From Streptomyces atratus (GTDB lineage: Bacteria; Actinomycetota; Actinomycetes; Streptomycetales; Streptomycetaceae): a DNA stretch of 64,000 nucleotides. The notes under the pieces were generated by a model. That model was not told where the DNA came from. It worked only from the letters and a program-made list of their open reading frames with translations, and ran no database searches. Location: NCBI RefSeq assembly GCF_900119365.1, contig NZ_FPJO01000010.1:149806-213805 (forward strand), given 5' to 3'. The position numbers were made by a program, and so were the translations under genes. Positions 35,604 to 48,300 of this stretch are shown here, one piece after another; within the stretch, counting starts at the first letter, position 1; each line of letters opens with the position of its first letter.

Positions 35604-36602
35604 ATGTCCATACGCAGATCGATCGGCCTGGCCGGCGCCGTGTCGCTGGCCCTCGTCCTGACCGGGTGCGGGTCGTCGTCGGAGGGCGGGTCGGACGCCG
35701 CCGGCAAGGGGAAGACCCGCGTGTTCGCCGCGGACAACGGCAAGATCACCATCCCCGCCGATCCGACGCGCGTGGTGGCCACCGGCTATGCCGTGCCCGT
35801 CATGATCGAGGCCGGCGCGCCTCTCGTCGGGATCTCGTCGTGGAAGCGCGGTGAGCCGATGATGACCAAGGAAGACCTGGCCACGTACAAGAAGCTCACC
35901 AAGGTGGCGGGCGAGCAGGCCGCCGAGACCAATTACGAGGCCGTCGCCGAGGCCGATCCCGACCTGATCGTCATCGGTGTGCCCGCACCGGTGCTCGGCG
36001 ACATCGACATCAAGCGGCTGGAGTCGATCGCCCCGGTCGTGGCGATCGGTCCGACCGTGCCCTCCGCATGGCGCGAGCTGTCCCACAAGCAGGCCGACGC
36101 CGCGGGCGCACTCGAGCAGTTCGATGTCGCGAAGAACAAGTACGAGGCCAGGGCCGCAGAGTTGGCCAAGAAGTACAAGGACGTGCTGCCCCAGCTCAAG
36201 CTGGGTCACGTCGGCGCGTACGGTGACGCCGCCAAGGGCACTTTCCAGCGCGAGTTCAACGGTTCGTGGGGCACCAACATCGCCGAGGACCTCGGCGCGA
36301 AGTACTACGGCAAGGTCAAGAAGCCCGGCCCCGGTTCGCAAGCGGTCAGCGAGTACCCGTCCATCGAGGAGCTCCCGGCCGCCTTCCGCGAGGCCGACGT
36401 CATGACGTACTCGGTCAACGCCGACGGCAGCATCCCCAAGTCCGTCCAGTACGTCCTGGACTCGAAGCTCTGGAAGAACCTGCCCGCCGTCAAGGCCGGG
36501 AAGGCCTTCCCGTTCCGCTGCACCGAGGCCGCGACCTACGGCGAGGCCATTCGGACCCTGGACGCGATCGACAAGTCGCTCGCTCCGCTGCTGAACCGGT
36601 GA
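35604..36602 (+). CDS. Iron-siderophore ABC transporter substrate-binding lipoprotein
   Basis: A 332-residue FecB/FhuD-type binding protein. The signal peptide MSIRRSIGLAGAVSLALVLT ends in a lipobox with Cys22 in LTGC, so the mature protein is lipid-anchored outside the membrane. The periplasmic-binding fold shows in RVVATGYAVPVMIEAGAPLVG and ADPDLIVIGVP. It captures ferric siderophore and passes it to the two permeases that follow. Its stop overlaps the next GTG by 4 nt. A 97-base gap upstream carries no iron box. Confidence 0.94.
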   Translation: MSIRRSIGLAGAVSLALVLTGCGSSSEGGSDAAGKGKTRVFAADNGKITIPADPTRVVATGYAVPVMIEAGAPLVGISSWKRGEPMMTKEDLATYKKLTKVAGEQAAETNYEAVAEADPDLIVIGVPAPVLGDIDIKRLESIAPVVAIGPTVPSAWRELSHKQADAAGALEQFDVAKNKYEARAAELAKKYKDVLPQLKLGHVGAYGDAAKGTFQREFNGSWGTNIAEDLGAKYYGKVKKPGPGSQAVSEYPSIEELPAAFREADVMTYSVNADGSIPKSVQYVLDSKLWKNLPAVKAGKAFPFRCTEAATYGEAIRTLDAIDKSLAPLLNR

Positions 36603-37621
36603 CCGTCGCGGGCCGCGCCTCCCGGACGGCGAGAACCGGGCGAGCCGGGCCACGGATCGGCCTGCTCGTCGGCGGACTGCTGCTGCTGGCAGCGATCGCC
36701 GTGCTCGGCATGGGCATCGGGGCCCGCCACGTTCCGCCCGCCGAGGTCGTGCGGGCACTGTTCGACCACCAGGGCACCGACGACCAGGTGATCGTGCGCG
36801 ACATCCGGGCGCCGCGCGCGCTGCTGGCCATCGCGGTGGGCGCCGCGCTCGCGGTGGCCGGCGCGCTGATCCAGACGCTGGCCCGCAACCCGCTGGCCGA
36901 GCCCGGCATCCTCGGGGTCACCGCGGGCGCCGGGTTCGCCGTCACCGTCGGATCGGCGCTCGGGCTGGCCGGCGGACAGGCGGGCGAACTGGGCTTCGCG
37001 ATCGCCGGATCCGTGCTCGCGGCCCTGCTGGTCGCCGCGGTCGGGCAGCGCTCACCGTTGCGCCTGGTGCTCACCGGTGTGGCCCTGACCGCGGTGCTGG
37101 GCGGCGTCGCGCTGGGCATGCGGCTGATGCTCCCGGACGTCTTCGACGCCTACCGGTTCTGGTCGGTCGGGTCGCTGGCGGGCCGTGAACAGGCACCGCT
37201 GGCACTGCCGTTGACCGCGATCGCCGTGTCCCTGCTCGGCGCGCTGCTGCTGAGCCGGGCGCTCAACGCCCTGACACTGGGCGAGAGCGTGGCCCTGACA
37301 CTGGGCGCGGGTGTGGGCCGGGTACGGGCCGCCGCCCTGGTGCTGATCACCGTGCTCAGCGGGGCGGCGACGGCGGTGGCCGGGCCGATCCTGTTCGTCG
37401 GGCTGATCGTGCCGCACCTGGTACGCAGGCCGGCGGCGGGTTCGGTCCCGTGGTTGATCCTCTACACGATGGTGCTGGGCCCGATCCTGCTGCTGGTCGC
37501 CGACATCGGGTCGCGGGTGCTGCTGCCCACCGGTGAGGTGCCGGTGGCCATCGTGACCGCGTTCCTCGGCGGCCCCATGCTGATCTGGGCCGTCCGTCGC
37601 TACGGGGCGGGATCGCTGTGA
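36599..37621 (+). CDS. FecCD-family iron-siderophore ABC permease (first)
   Basis: A 340-residue inner-membrane permease of the FecCD/BtuC family, with about nine or ten hydrophobic segments. Family landmarks are IRAPRALLAIAVGAALAVAG, QTLARNPLAEPGILGVTAGAG and the late GPILFVGLIVPHLVR. The start is GTG 36599, overlapping the lipoprotein stop by 4 nt. It forms a heterodimeric channel with the next gene product. Confidence 0.93.
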   Translation: MTVAGRASRTARTGRAGPRIGLLVGGLLLLAAIAVLGMGIGARHVPPAEVVRALFDHQGTDDQVIVRDIRAPRALLAIAVGAALAVAGALIQTLARNPLAEPGILGVTAGAGFAVTVGSALGLAGGQAGELGFAIAGSVLAALLVAAVGQRSPLRLVLTGVALTAVLGGVALGMRLMLPDVFDAYRFWSVGSLAGREQAPLALPLTAIAVSLLGALLLSRALNALTLGESVALTLGAGVGRVRAAALVLITVLSGAATAVAGPILFVGLIVPHLVRRPAAGSVPWLILYTMVLGPILLLVADIGSRVLLPTGEVPVAIVTAFLGGPMLIWAVRRYGAGSL

Positions 37622-38613
37622 CCGTACTCGGTTCGAGAGTCGAAAGCCGCACGGTGCTGCTCGTCGCGGTGCTGGTGACCCTGATGCTGGGCCTGGGCCT
37701 GCTCGGGCTGTGCTACGGCGCCTCGTGGTCCTCCCCCGGCAGGGTGTTCGCCGTGCTGACCGGGGCGGAACACTCCGTGGTGATCCGGGACTGGCGGTTG
37801 CCACGGGTGCTGGCCGGGCTGGTCTTCGGCGCCGCGCTCGGGGTGGCGGGGGCGATCTTCCAGAACCTCACCCGCAACCCGATGGGCAGCCCGGACGTCA
37901 TCGGCCTCGACGCGGGCGCCTACACCGGCGCCCTGGTCGCCCTCACCGTGCTGTCGGGCACGTCCGCCCAACTGGCCGTCGGCTCGGTGGTCGGCGGGCT
38001 GGCCGTCGCGGCGGCGATCTACCTGCTGTCGTTCGAACGGGGCTTCTCCGGGATGCGGTTGGTGGTCATCGGAATCGCGTTCAACGCGATGGTGACCGCG
38101 ATCAACTCGTGGATCGTGCTGCGCGCGGAGCTGGAGGTGGCGATCGCCGCCGTCGGCTGGAGCGCGGGCTCACTCAACGGCGTGGGCTGGGCCGACCTGG
38201 GGATTCCGTTCTCGGTGATCGCCGTGCTGCTGATCCTGATGACCACGAGGGCGCACGCCATGCACCAGGCATCGCTCGGCGACGCGATCGCGGTGACCAC
38301 CGGGGTCGGGCTCGACCGGCTGCGGCTGCTGATGGTGCTGGTCGGCGTCGGCTGTACGGCCACCGTGACCGCGGTGGCCGGCCCGATCGCGTTCATCGCC
38401 CTGGCCGCCCCGCAGATCGGCCGCAGGCTCGCGGGCGCGGCCGGGGTACCACTGCTCCCGGCCGCGCTGACCGGAGCGGTGCTGCTCCAGGGCGCCGACC
38501 TGATCGCCCAGATGCTGCTGGCGCCCGTCGCGCTGCCCGTCGGCGTGGTGAGCACCGCGATCGGCGGCTGCTACCTGATCTGGCTGCTGACCAAGGAGGT
38601 GAGGCGCGCATGA
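37618..38613 (+). CDS. FecCD-family iron-siderophore ABC permease (second)
   Basis: A 331-residue FecCD-type permease and paralogue of its neighbour. WRLPRVLAGLVFGAALGVAG, NLTRNPMGSPDVIGLDAGAY and GPIAFIALAAPQIGRR are the matching family blocks. GTG 37618 overlaps the first permease by 4 nt. Two different permeases in tandem are usual for catecholate and hydroxamate siderophore importers. Confidence 0.93.
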   Translation: MTVLGSRVESRTVLLVAVLVTLMLGLGLLGLCYGASWSSPGRVFAVLTGAEHSVVIRDWRLPRVLAGLVFGAALGVAGAIFQNLTRNPMGSPDVIGLDAGAYTGALVALTVLSGTSAQLAVGSVVGGLAVAAAIYLLSFERGFSGMRLVVIGIAFNAMVTAINSWIVLRAELEVAIAAVGWSAGSLNGVGWADLGIPFSVIAVLLILMTTRAHAMHQASLGDAIAVTTGVGLDRLRLLMVLVGVGCTATVTAVAGPIAFIALAAPQIGRRLAGAAGVPLLPAALTGAVLLQGADLIAQMLLAPVALPVGVVSTAIGGCYLIWLLTKEVRRA

Positions 38614-39395
38614 CCGCACGCCTGACGGCGCGGGAGATCACCCTGCGCTACGGAGACCGGATCGTGGCCACACGTCTGAGCCTCGACATCCCCGACGGTG
38701 CGTTCACCGCCGTCGTGGGCCCCAACGGCTGTGGCAAGTCGACCATGCTGAGCGCGCTGGTCCGGCTGCTGCGCCCGGATTCCGGGCACGTGGAACTCGA
38801 CGGCCGCGAGGTCGGCGGCTACGCGACCAAGGCACTGGCCAAGAAGCTCGGCTTCCTGCCGCAGGACCCGCTGGCACCCGACGACATCAAGGTCCGGCAG
38901 CTGGTGGGCCGGGGGCGGTTCCCGCACCAGTCGATGCTGGCGCTGTGGTCGCGGGAGGACGAGACGGCCGTCGACGAGGCGATGGTTGCCGCCGGTGTCG
39001 AGGACCTGGCCGGCCGGCCGGTGCAGGAGCTGTCCGGCGGACAGCGGCAGCGGGTGTGGATGGCCATGGTGCTCGCCCAGCGGACGCCCTACCTGCTGCT
39101 CGACGAACCGACGTCGTTTCTCGACATCACGCACCAGTACCAACTGCTCGGCCTGCTGGCCAGGCTGCGCAACGAGGGCCGCACGGTGGTCGCGGTCCTG
39201 CACGACATCAATCAGGCATGCCGGTTCGCCGATCACCTGGTCGCCATGAAGGACGGCCGGGTGATCGCCGAGGGCGACCCCGGGGACATCGTGGACGCCG
39301 CGCTGATCAAGGACGTGTTCGACCTGCCGAGCGTCATCGTCCCCGACCCGGTGACCGGCACACCGATGGTCGTTCCCACACTTCAAGGAGAGTAA
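38610..39395 (+). CDS. Iron-siderophore ABC transporter ATPase
   Basis: A 261-residue FecE/FhuC-type ATPase: Walker A GPNGCGKST (37-45), Q-loop LGFLPQDP, signature LSGGQRQRVWMAMVLAQ, Walker B YLLLDEPTSFLD, switch His in VLHDINQA. ATG 38610 overlaps the second permease stop by 4 nt. It powers uptake through the two preceding permeases. One base separates its TAA from the NRPS TTG start. Confidence 0.95.
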   Translation: MTARLTAREITLRYGDRIVATRLSLDIPDGAFTAVVGPNGCGKSTMLSALVRLLRPDSGHVELDGREVGGYATKALAKKLGFLPQDPLAPDDIKVRQLVGRGRFPHQSMLALWSREDETAVDEAMVAAGVEDLAGRPVQELSGGQRQRVWMAMVLAQRTPYLLLDEPTSFLDITHQYQLLGLLARLRNEGRTVVAVLHDINQACRFADHLVAMKDGRVIAEGDPGDIVDAALIKDVFDLPSVIVPDPVTGTPMVVPTLQGE

Positions 39396-39396
39396 G

Positions 39397-42300
39397 TTGA
39401 GCCCCGCAAGCGTGCCCTCGGACGGCCTTCTCGCCCTGACCGGCGCCCAGTTGGGCATCTGGAACGCGCAGCGCCTCGAACCCGACTCGCCGTACTACGT
39501 GGTCGGCGACGTGGTGGAGATATCCGGCAGCGAGCCGGTCGACGTGGACGCGCTGGCGGAGGCGGTCCGGGCGACCACCGAGGAGGCCGAGACCCTGCGG
39601 CTGCGGGTGTACGACACCCCGGACGGGCCGCGGCAGGCGGTGAGCGGGGAACCGGTCGGGCTGCCCGAGGTGATCGACGTCAGCGGTGCGGCCGATCCCG
39701 CGGCCGTGGCCCAGGCGTTCGTCGAGGACGAGCGAGGGCGGGCCGCCGAGGCGTGCCGGGGGATGGTCGACCGGGTGCTCTGCTCACGTACCGTCATCAA
39801 GCTTTCGGACCACGAGGTCTGGTACACCCAGCTCGGCCACCACCTGGTCTTCGACGGCTACACCGCCTCCATGCTCGCCCGCCGCACCGCCGCCCGCTAC
39901 ACCGCCCTGGTACGCGGGACCGAGGTGCCGCGGTCGACGTTCGGCCGGTTCGCCGACCTCGTCGCCGCCGACCGGGCCTACCGGGACAGCGACCGGTGCG
40001 CCGAGGACCGCGCGTACTGGGTCGAGCGGTTCACCCCGCTGCCCGACCTCGGCGATCCCGGTGATCCCGGCGCCGCCGCCGGTCTGCCCGGCCGCACCCT
40101 GACCGCCCGCGCCGTCGTCACCCCCGACGAGACGGCCCGGCTGCGCGCCTTCGCCGACCGGGTCGGCGTCACCTGGGGCGAGGCGCTGATCGCCGGCTAC
40201 GCCGCCTTCCTGCACCGCATGCTGGGCCGCACCGATGTGGTGTTCGCGCTGCCGCTGATGTGCCGGGCCGGCTCGACCGAACTGCGCACCCCCGCCATGG
40301 CGGTCAATGTGCTGCCGCTGCGGGTGACCGTGCGCGCCGGGGACGACCTCGTGGAGCTGAGCCGGCGGGTCGCCGCCGCCCTGCGCGAGATGAGCGACCA
40401 CCAGCGGTACCGGGGCGAGGACCTGCCCCGGGACCTCGCGGCGCCCGGCGCGGGCGCGCTGCTGCACGGGCGCGGGATCAACCTCAAGGCGTTCGACCTG
40501 GCGCTCGACTTCGCAGGTGCCGCAGGTGTGATGCGCAACGTCGCGGGCGGTCCGCCGGAGGACATGGGCCTCAGCGTCCTGCCGACCCGTGACGGCGGGC
40601 TGCTGCTCGGCTTCGAGGTCGACGCCCGCTCCAAGGACCAGGCCGCGGTCGACGGTCTGCTGTCCGGGCTCCGGGCACTGCTGTCCGGGCTGACCGAGGG
40701 CCTGCCCGTCGGACGGATCGCCCTGACCGACGACGTGGACCGGCTGCTGAGCGACTGGTGCCCGCCCGTGCTGCCCGGCACACCGGTGGACGTGCCGACC
40801 GCCTTCGACGCGATGGCCGCCGCCGACCCCGGGCGTACCGCCCTGGTCTGCGGGGATGACCGGCTGTCCGCAGCCGGACTGGCGTGCCAGGTACACCAGT
40901 TGGCCCGTGCCCTGCGGGCGCGCGGGATCGGGGCCGACGACGTCGTGGCGCTCGCGCTGCCGCGCTCGGCCGACTCGGTGGTCGCCCTGCTGGCGGTGCT
41001 GGACGCCGGCGCCGCGTTCCTGCCCCTGGACGCCGCGCACCCGCCCGAGCGGCTGCGCGAGCTGATCGACGACACCCGCCCCGCGCTGGTACTGACCGCC
41101 GGTGCGACAGACGGACTGCCGTGGAACACCCTGCTCGCCGAGGCCGCCGGGCTGTCCGGCACTCCCCTGACCGCCGACGAACCGGCCGCGCCCCGGCACC
41201 CCGAGCACCTCGCCTACGTCATCCACACCTCCGGGTCGACCGGACGCCCCAAGGGCGTGCTCGGCCGGGTCGGCGGCCTGGCCGCGCTGCTGCACCACCA
41301 GCGGTCGACGGTCGTCGCCGAGGCCGAACGGGCCGCGGGCAGACGGCTGCGCGCCGCCCACACCTACTCGTTCGCCTTCGACTCCGCCTTGGACCACCTG
41401 GTGTGGCTGCTGTGCGGGCACGAACTGCACGTCTACGACACGGAGACCGCCCGCGACGCCGACGCCCTGCTCGCCGCGTACACCCGCGACGGCATCGACA
41501 TCGTGGACACCACACCGTCGATGGCCTCGCCACTGGTCGACGCCGGCCTGCTGGACCTGCGGCCGACGCTGCTGGTCCTCGGCGGAGAGGCCACCCCGCC
41601 CGCGCTGTGGCGGCGGGTCGCCGAGTCGGGGGTCACCGCGCGCAACATGTACGGGCCGACCGAGGCGACCGTGGACAGCACCAGCGCGCGGATCGACGGC
41701 GGCGAACCGACCATCGGCCACCCGCTCGCGGGTACCCGGATCTACGTGCTGGACAGCGCGCTGCAGCCGGTGCCGCACGGCACGGCGGGCGAACTGTACC
41801 TGGCCGGGCCGCACCTGGCCCGCGGCTACCTCGGCAGGCCCGGGGCGAGTGCCGAGCGCTTCGTCGCCGACCCGTTCGGCGCGCCGGGCGAGCGGATGTA
41901 CCGCACCGGCGACCTGGCCCGCTGGGTGCCCGGCCGGGGCCTGGAGTACCGGGGCCGGGGCGACGGACAGGTCGAGATCCGCGGCCACCGGGTGGAGACC
42001 GGCGAGGTCGAGGCAGCGCTCGCCGCGGTGCCCGGGGTCACCGCGGCGGCCGCCGCGGTGCGGTCGTCCAGGCTGGTCGGCTACGTCGTGTCCACCTCGG
42101 TCACCGGGGACGGGGCGCGTGCCCGCCTGGCCGAGCGGCTGCCCGAGCACATGGTGCCCGGGGCGGTGGTGGTGCTGGACCGGCTGCCGGTCACACCCAA
42201 CGGCAAGCTCGATCGCGCCGCCCTGCCCGCACCCGCGCTGCCCGGCGGCGGCCGGGAGCCGAGCACCGAGCGGGAGCGGCTGCTGTGCGCGGTCCTCGCC

Positions 42301-45300
42301 GAGGCGCTCGATGCCGAACGGGTCGGCGTGGACGACGACTTCTACGCCCTCGGCGGGGACAGCATCACCGCGATCACCGTCAGCAGCAGACTGCGGGCGG
42401 CGGGCCTCGGACTGCGGCCGCGGGACCTGCTGGCACGCCGCAGCTTCGCCGCTCTGGCAGCCTCCGCCGAGCTGCTGGGGGAGACTCCCGAGCCGGTGGA
42501 CGACCCGGTCGGGCCCGTGCCCGCCCCGCCGATCGTGCACGATCTGCTCGCCCCGCATCCCGACGTGGACGTCGTCGCCGGATACGCGCAGTGGACCGCC
42601 CTGCGGGTCGACGGACTCGACCACGACGACCTGGTCACGGGCGTGCAGGCCGTGCTCGACCACCACGACGCCCTGCGGCTGCGGGCGGCCGACGGCCTGG
42701 AGACACTGCCCCGCGGCCTGGTACGGGCCGTTGTCGGCGAGGTCCACGGCGAGGACGTGACGGCCCTGGCCCGGCGGCTGGCGGGAGAACTCGACCCGCG
42801 GTCGGGCGACCTGCTGCGGGCAGCCCTGCTCCGTACCGACGACGACACGTCGGACCGGCTGGTCGTCGTCGTGCACCACCTCGCCATGGACGGCGTGTCC
42901 TGGCGCATCCTGCTGCCCGACCTGCACACGGCCTGCACGGGCGGCACTCTCGAACCGGTCGGGGCGTCCTGGCGGCGGCACGCCCTGCTCCTCGCCGGCC
43001 AGGGGGAATCCGGCGCACGGCGCGGCGAACTCGACCACTGGCGGACCGCGCTCGACTCCGCGTCCAGGCTGGGCGCCCGGCCGCTGGACCGGACGCGCGA
43101 CACGGTGGCGACCGCCCACCGGTCGGTCACCGTGGCCTCGGCCGAGGCCACCGAGGCGCTGCTGACCACCCTGCCCGCGGCGTACCGCGCCGGTGTCGAC
43201 GAGGTACTGCTGGCCGCGCTCGTGCTCGCCCTGCGGGGCTGGGGCCTGCGCGGCGACGCGGTGACCGTCTCGATGGAGGGCCACGGCCGCGAACACCTCG
43301 ACCTGTCCCGCACCGTCGGCTGGTTCACCAGCGAGTACCCGGTGCGCGTCCCCGCCTCCGACGACGTGGGGCAGGCGCTCCGCGCAGCCAAGGAGGCCCG
43401 GCGCGCGGTCCCCGACGGCGGTGTCGGCTACGGCGTCCTGCGCCACCTCGACCCGGAGGCCGGCAGCGAGCTCGCGGCCACCCCGCCACCGGACGTGCTG
43501 CTCAACTACCTGGGGCGATTCGCCCCGTTGACCGGCACCGGATGGCGCCTCCCGGAGCACGACGCCTTCTCGGTGATCGAGCCCGACGCCAAGGCCCTGG
43601 AACAGGTGCTGGCCCTCAACTGCTTCGTCCACGAGGAGGACGAGCCACGGCTCGCCGTCGAATGGACCGCCGCGACCGGGGTGCTCGGCACCGACGCCGT
43701 GCAGGCCCTCCAGCAGTCCTGGGCCGCGGCCCTGGACGCGTTGGCCGCGCACGCGCTCCACACCCCGGGCGGGCTCACCCCGTCGGACCTGCCGCTGGTC
43801 GACCTCGACCAGACCGCCATCGACGTCCTCGAACGCACCGGCCGCATCGCCGACGTACTGCCCGCCACACCCCTGCAGGTCGGGCTGTCCTTCCACACCC
43901 TGGTCCGCGACGACCACGACACCGACGTCTACGTCGTCCAGGCCGTGACGACCCTGGCCGGCGAACTGGCGCCGGCCAGGATGGCCGAGGCCGCGCGCGA
44001 ACTGCTGCGCCGCCACCCCGCTCTGCGCGTGTACCTGGGCACGGCCGGGGACGACGTGGTGCAGGTGGTCCCCGCCGATGTCGCCCTGGACTGGCGGGAG
44101 GACGACCGGTTTCCCGAAGCGGCCCGCGCCGATCTGGAGCGCCCCTTCGACCCGGCCCGGCCGCCACTGATCCGCTTCCTGCTGTCCCGGGTCGGGCCCG
44201 CCGAGCACAAGTTGGTGATCACGAACCACCACGCCCTGCTCGACGGCTGGTCGATGCCGCTGGTCGGTCGCACCCTGCTCGCCATCTACGCCGAGCTGAG
44301 CGGCGGCCCCGCCGCACCTGCCGCCCCGCCGCTTTCGGAGTACTTCCGGTGGCTGGCGGGCCGGGACCGGGAGGCGTCGCTCGCCGCGTGGCTGGACGCG
44401 CTGGCCGGCGTCGACGACGCGACGCGGCTGGCACCCGCGAGCACCGGGACCGGCGTCGAACGCCCCGGCCGCGAGAGCGTCGCGCTGGGCCGCGCGTTCA
44501 GTGACCGGCTGCGCGCGTTCGCCCGTGAGCGGGGAGTCACCCTGACGACCGTGCTCCAGACGGCGTGGGGTCTGCTGCTGGGCAGACTCACCGGGCGCCG
44601 CGACGTCGTCTTCGGCTGCCCGGTGTCCGGGCGGCCCGCCGAGGTCGACGGCGTCGAGTCGATGATCGGTCAACTCGGCACCACGGTCCCGGTACGCGTC
44701 AGGCACACCCAGGACCAGACCGCGCTGGACCTCATGGCACAGGTGCACGCCGAGAGCGTCCTACTGGCCGAGCACCACCATGTCGGCCTGCCCGAGATCC
44801 AGCGGGCGGTGGGCATCGGCGAGCTGTTCGACACGATGCTGGTCATGGAGAACTTCCCGCTCTCCAGCCGGAAGCGCACTCCGCTCGCCCCCGGACTCGA
44901 TCTGGCCGGGGTGGACATCACCGACGCCACGCACTACGCGCTGACCGTCATCGTGATCCCGGACGAGGAGATCACCATCGGCCTCGGCTACCAGCCGCGC
45001 GCCTTCGCCGCGGCGACCGTGCGCGACTACGGCCGCTGGCTCCGCAACCTCCTGCGGGAGATCGTCGACGACCCGGCCCGGCCCGCGATCCGGCTGCCCG
45101 CGCTCGACGCCGACGAGCGGGCGCGGATGCTGCGTACCGGCACCGATGTCGTCCCCGCCAGGGCCCGCGGCCACTGGCTGGAGGAGTTCGCCGCCTGGGT
45201 GCGCCGCAAGCCCGGTGGCGAGGCCCTGGTCTGCCGGGACCGCAGCCTCAGCTACGGCGAGCTGGACCGGCGGGCCAACCGGCTCGCCCGGGCGCTCATC

Positions 45301-48300
45301 GCGCGAGGGGTACGGCCCCAGGACCCGGTCGCGGTCCTGCTCGGCCGCGACGTCGAGATGACCGTGGCACTGTTCGGCGTGGCCAAGGCGGGCGCCGTGT
45401 ACGTACCGATGGACGCGAGCTACCCGCGCGAGCGGCTGGCCCACATGTTCGACGACATCGCCCCGGCCGCGGCCGTGACGACCGGCGCCGAACTGCCCGT
45501 CGACCGTGAGATCCCGGTCCTGCGGCTGGACGACCCGGCCACCCTCGCGTCCGTACCGGACACCGACCCGGCCGAGGCCCGCGCCGGGCTCACCGAGGAC
45601 GCGCTCGCCTACGTCATCTACACCTCCGGAACCACGGGGCGGCCCAAGGGCGTCGGCGTGACCCACCGGGGAGTGCCCGACCTGATCGCGCTGCAGGAGG
45701 AGGTCGTCGGGGTCACCGAGCACGACCGGTACCTGCACTTCGCGTCGACCGGCTTCGACGTCGCGTTCTGGCAGACCATGGTGCCCCTGCTCTCCGGCGG
45801 CACGTCCGTGATCGCGCCCGAGGAGGTGCGCGTCCCCGGCGACGAACTGCTCGACTACATCGTCGAGCACCGGGTGACCGGAGTGAACCTGCTTCCCTCG
45901 TTCCTGGCTGCGATGCCCGACGACCGCACCGTCGACCCCGACGTGCTCTTCGTCGTCGGCGCCGAGCGCCTCGACCCGGAGCTGGCGCGACGCTGGGGCC
46001 GGGGCCGCCGGGCGCTGTTCAACGCCTACGGCCCGACCGAGGTCACGATCAACTCCACGACCTGGCACTACGACCCGGACGACGCCGGGCCACTGCCGAT
46101 CGGCCGCCCCGACCCCAACGTCCGCGCGTACGTCCTCGACGGCGGGCTCCAGCCGGTCGGCGTCGGCGTGACGGGCGAGCTGTACCTCGGCGGGCCGAGC
46201 CTGGCCCGCGGCTACCTCGGCCGGCCCGCCCTGACCGCCGCCGGTTTCGTGGCCGACCCGTTCGGCCCGCCGGGCGAACGGATGTACCGAACGGGCGACC
46301 TGGTGCGGTGGCGGCCGGACGGACAGCTGGTCTTCCTCGGCCGCGCCGACCACCAGGTCAAGGTCCGCGGCTTCCGCGTCGAGCCGGGCGAGATCGAGTC
46401 CGCTCTGACCGGCCACCCCGATGTGCGCGCCTGCGCCGTGATCATGCGGGAGGGCAGGCTCGTCGGCTATGTCGTCCCGACCGACGACGCCGACCTGGAC
46501 CTCGCACGGCTGCGCGCGTACCTGGCCGGGGAGTTGCCCGACCACATGGTGCCGACGGCGTTCGTGCCGATCGACCGGCTGCCGCTGAGCCCCGGCGGCA
46601 AGCTCGACTCCGCCGCGCTGCCGGCCCCCGGTACCGCGGTCACCGCGCGGCGCGAACCCGTCACCGAGGCGGAGGCGGTGCTGCTCGGGGTGTTCCGCGA
46701 CGTCCTGGGCACCGACGACATCGGCCCCGACGACAGCTTCTTCGACATCGGCGGGGACAGCATCGTCTCGCTTCAGCTCGTCTCGCGAGTCCGGCGCCAG
46801 GGGCTCGGCCTGACCCCGCGGGACGTCTTCGAGGGAGCGACGGTCGCCGGGATCGCGGCGCGGGCGCGCGCCCTCGACGGCGGTGAGGCACCCGCCGTCG
46901 GGGACGCACCGCTGACCCCGGTCATGCGGGACCTGCTGCGCCGGGCGGGGGCCGCCGCGGACGGATTCTGCCAGTGGGTGGAGATCTGCGTCCCGCCGGG
47001 CGGCGACGAGACGACCTGGCAGGCCGTGCTCGACGACCTCCTGGCCCGTCACGACGTGCTGCGGGCCCGCCTGGCCGGCGACATGCTGCACATCCCGCCG
47101 GTCGGCGCGGTGACCGGTGCCGAGGTGCTGACCCGCGTACGGGCGGCGGACGACCTGCGGGCCACCGTCGACTCCGGGATCGCCGCCGCCCGGGAGTCGA
47201 TGGACCCGCGCACCGGCCCCGTGCTGCGGGTGATCTGGGTGGACGCGGGACCGGACCGGCCGGGCCGGCTCGTCCTCGTCGCTCACCACCTGGTCGTCGA
47301 CGGCGTGTCCTGGCGCATCCTGCTGGACGACCTGGAACACGCCCACTCCGGCGGATCACTGACCCGGCACGGCCAGTCGTTCCTCGGCCGGGCGCGTTCG
47401 CTGCGCGACGCCGACCGGCGGGCCGAACTGCCGCACTGGCAGCGGATGAGCGCCACACCGGCCCTCACCCGCCCGCTCGACCCGGCCCGGGACACCGTGG
47501 CCACCGCGACGCACCACGAGATCGCGCTCGACGCCGAGTCGACCCGTGCCCTGATCACGAACCTGCCGGCCGCCCACCGCACCACCCCGGACGCCGTGCT
47601 GCTGACGGCGCTCGCCCAGGCCGTAGGGGCCTGGCGCGGGACGCCGGAGGTGCTGGTCGCGCTGGAGAGCCACGGCCGCCCGCGGGAGGTCGACCTGTCC
47701 CAGACCGTCGGCTGGTTCACCGCCGTCCATCCCGTGCGGCTCGACGCGGGCGACGACGTGACGGTGGTCAGGGAGCGGCTGCGCGCGCAGGGCGACGGCC
47801 TCGGCCACGGCATCCTCACCGCGGCGGGCCTCCTGGACCCCGTGGAACCCGAGATCGCCTGGAACTACCTCGGCCAGTACCCCGGCGCCCCGGACCGGGA
47901 GACGCCGTGGCAGGCGCCCCCGGACGCCGACCCGCTCGGTTCGGGCGGCTCCGACGCGATGCCCCTGCCGTACAGCCTGATGGTCAACGCCCTCGTGCGC
48001 GACGACGCGCTCGGGGTCCGGATCACCTGGCCGTCCGCGCTGTTCACCGCCGCCGAGGTCGAGGACCTGGCCGGGCACCTGCGGACCGCTCTGCTGCGGA
48101 TCGCCGCCGCACCGGAGATCGGGCCGCTCGACCGGGACCGCCCGGTCGCCGGCGTACAGCCGCTCACCCCGCTGCAGGAGGTGATACTGCGGCACTCGCG
48201 CACCGAGCGCCCCGACCCGTACACCGTGCAGTCGGCGTTCTCCCTCGCCGGCCGGCTCGACACCGACGCCCTGCGGGCCGCGGGCGACGACCTGCTGGCC

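Noticed and set aside
39784..44748. 1654-codon open frame antisense to the NRPS
   Set aside because: It is a mirror frame produced by high GC and codon bias; it has no domain content and the plus-strand NRPS motifs are unequivocal.
44761..47346. 861-codon antisense frame over NRPS module 2
   Set aside because: Same cause; it overlaps intact A, T and E domains and shows no protein family.
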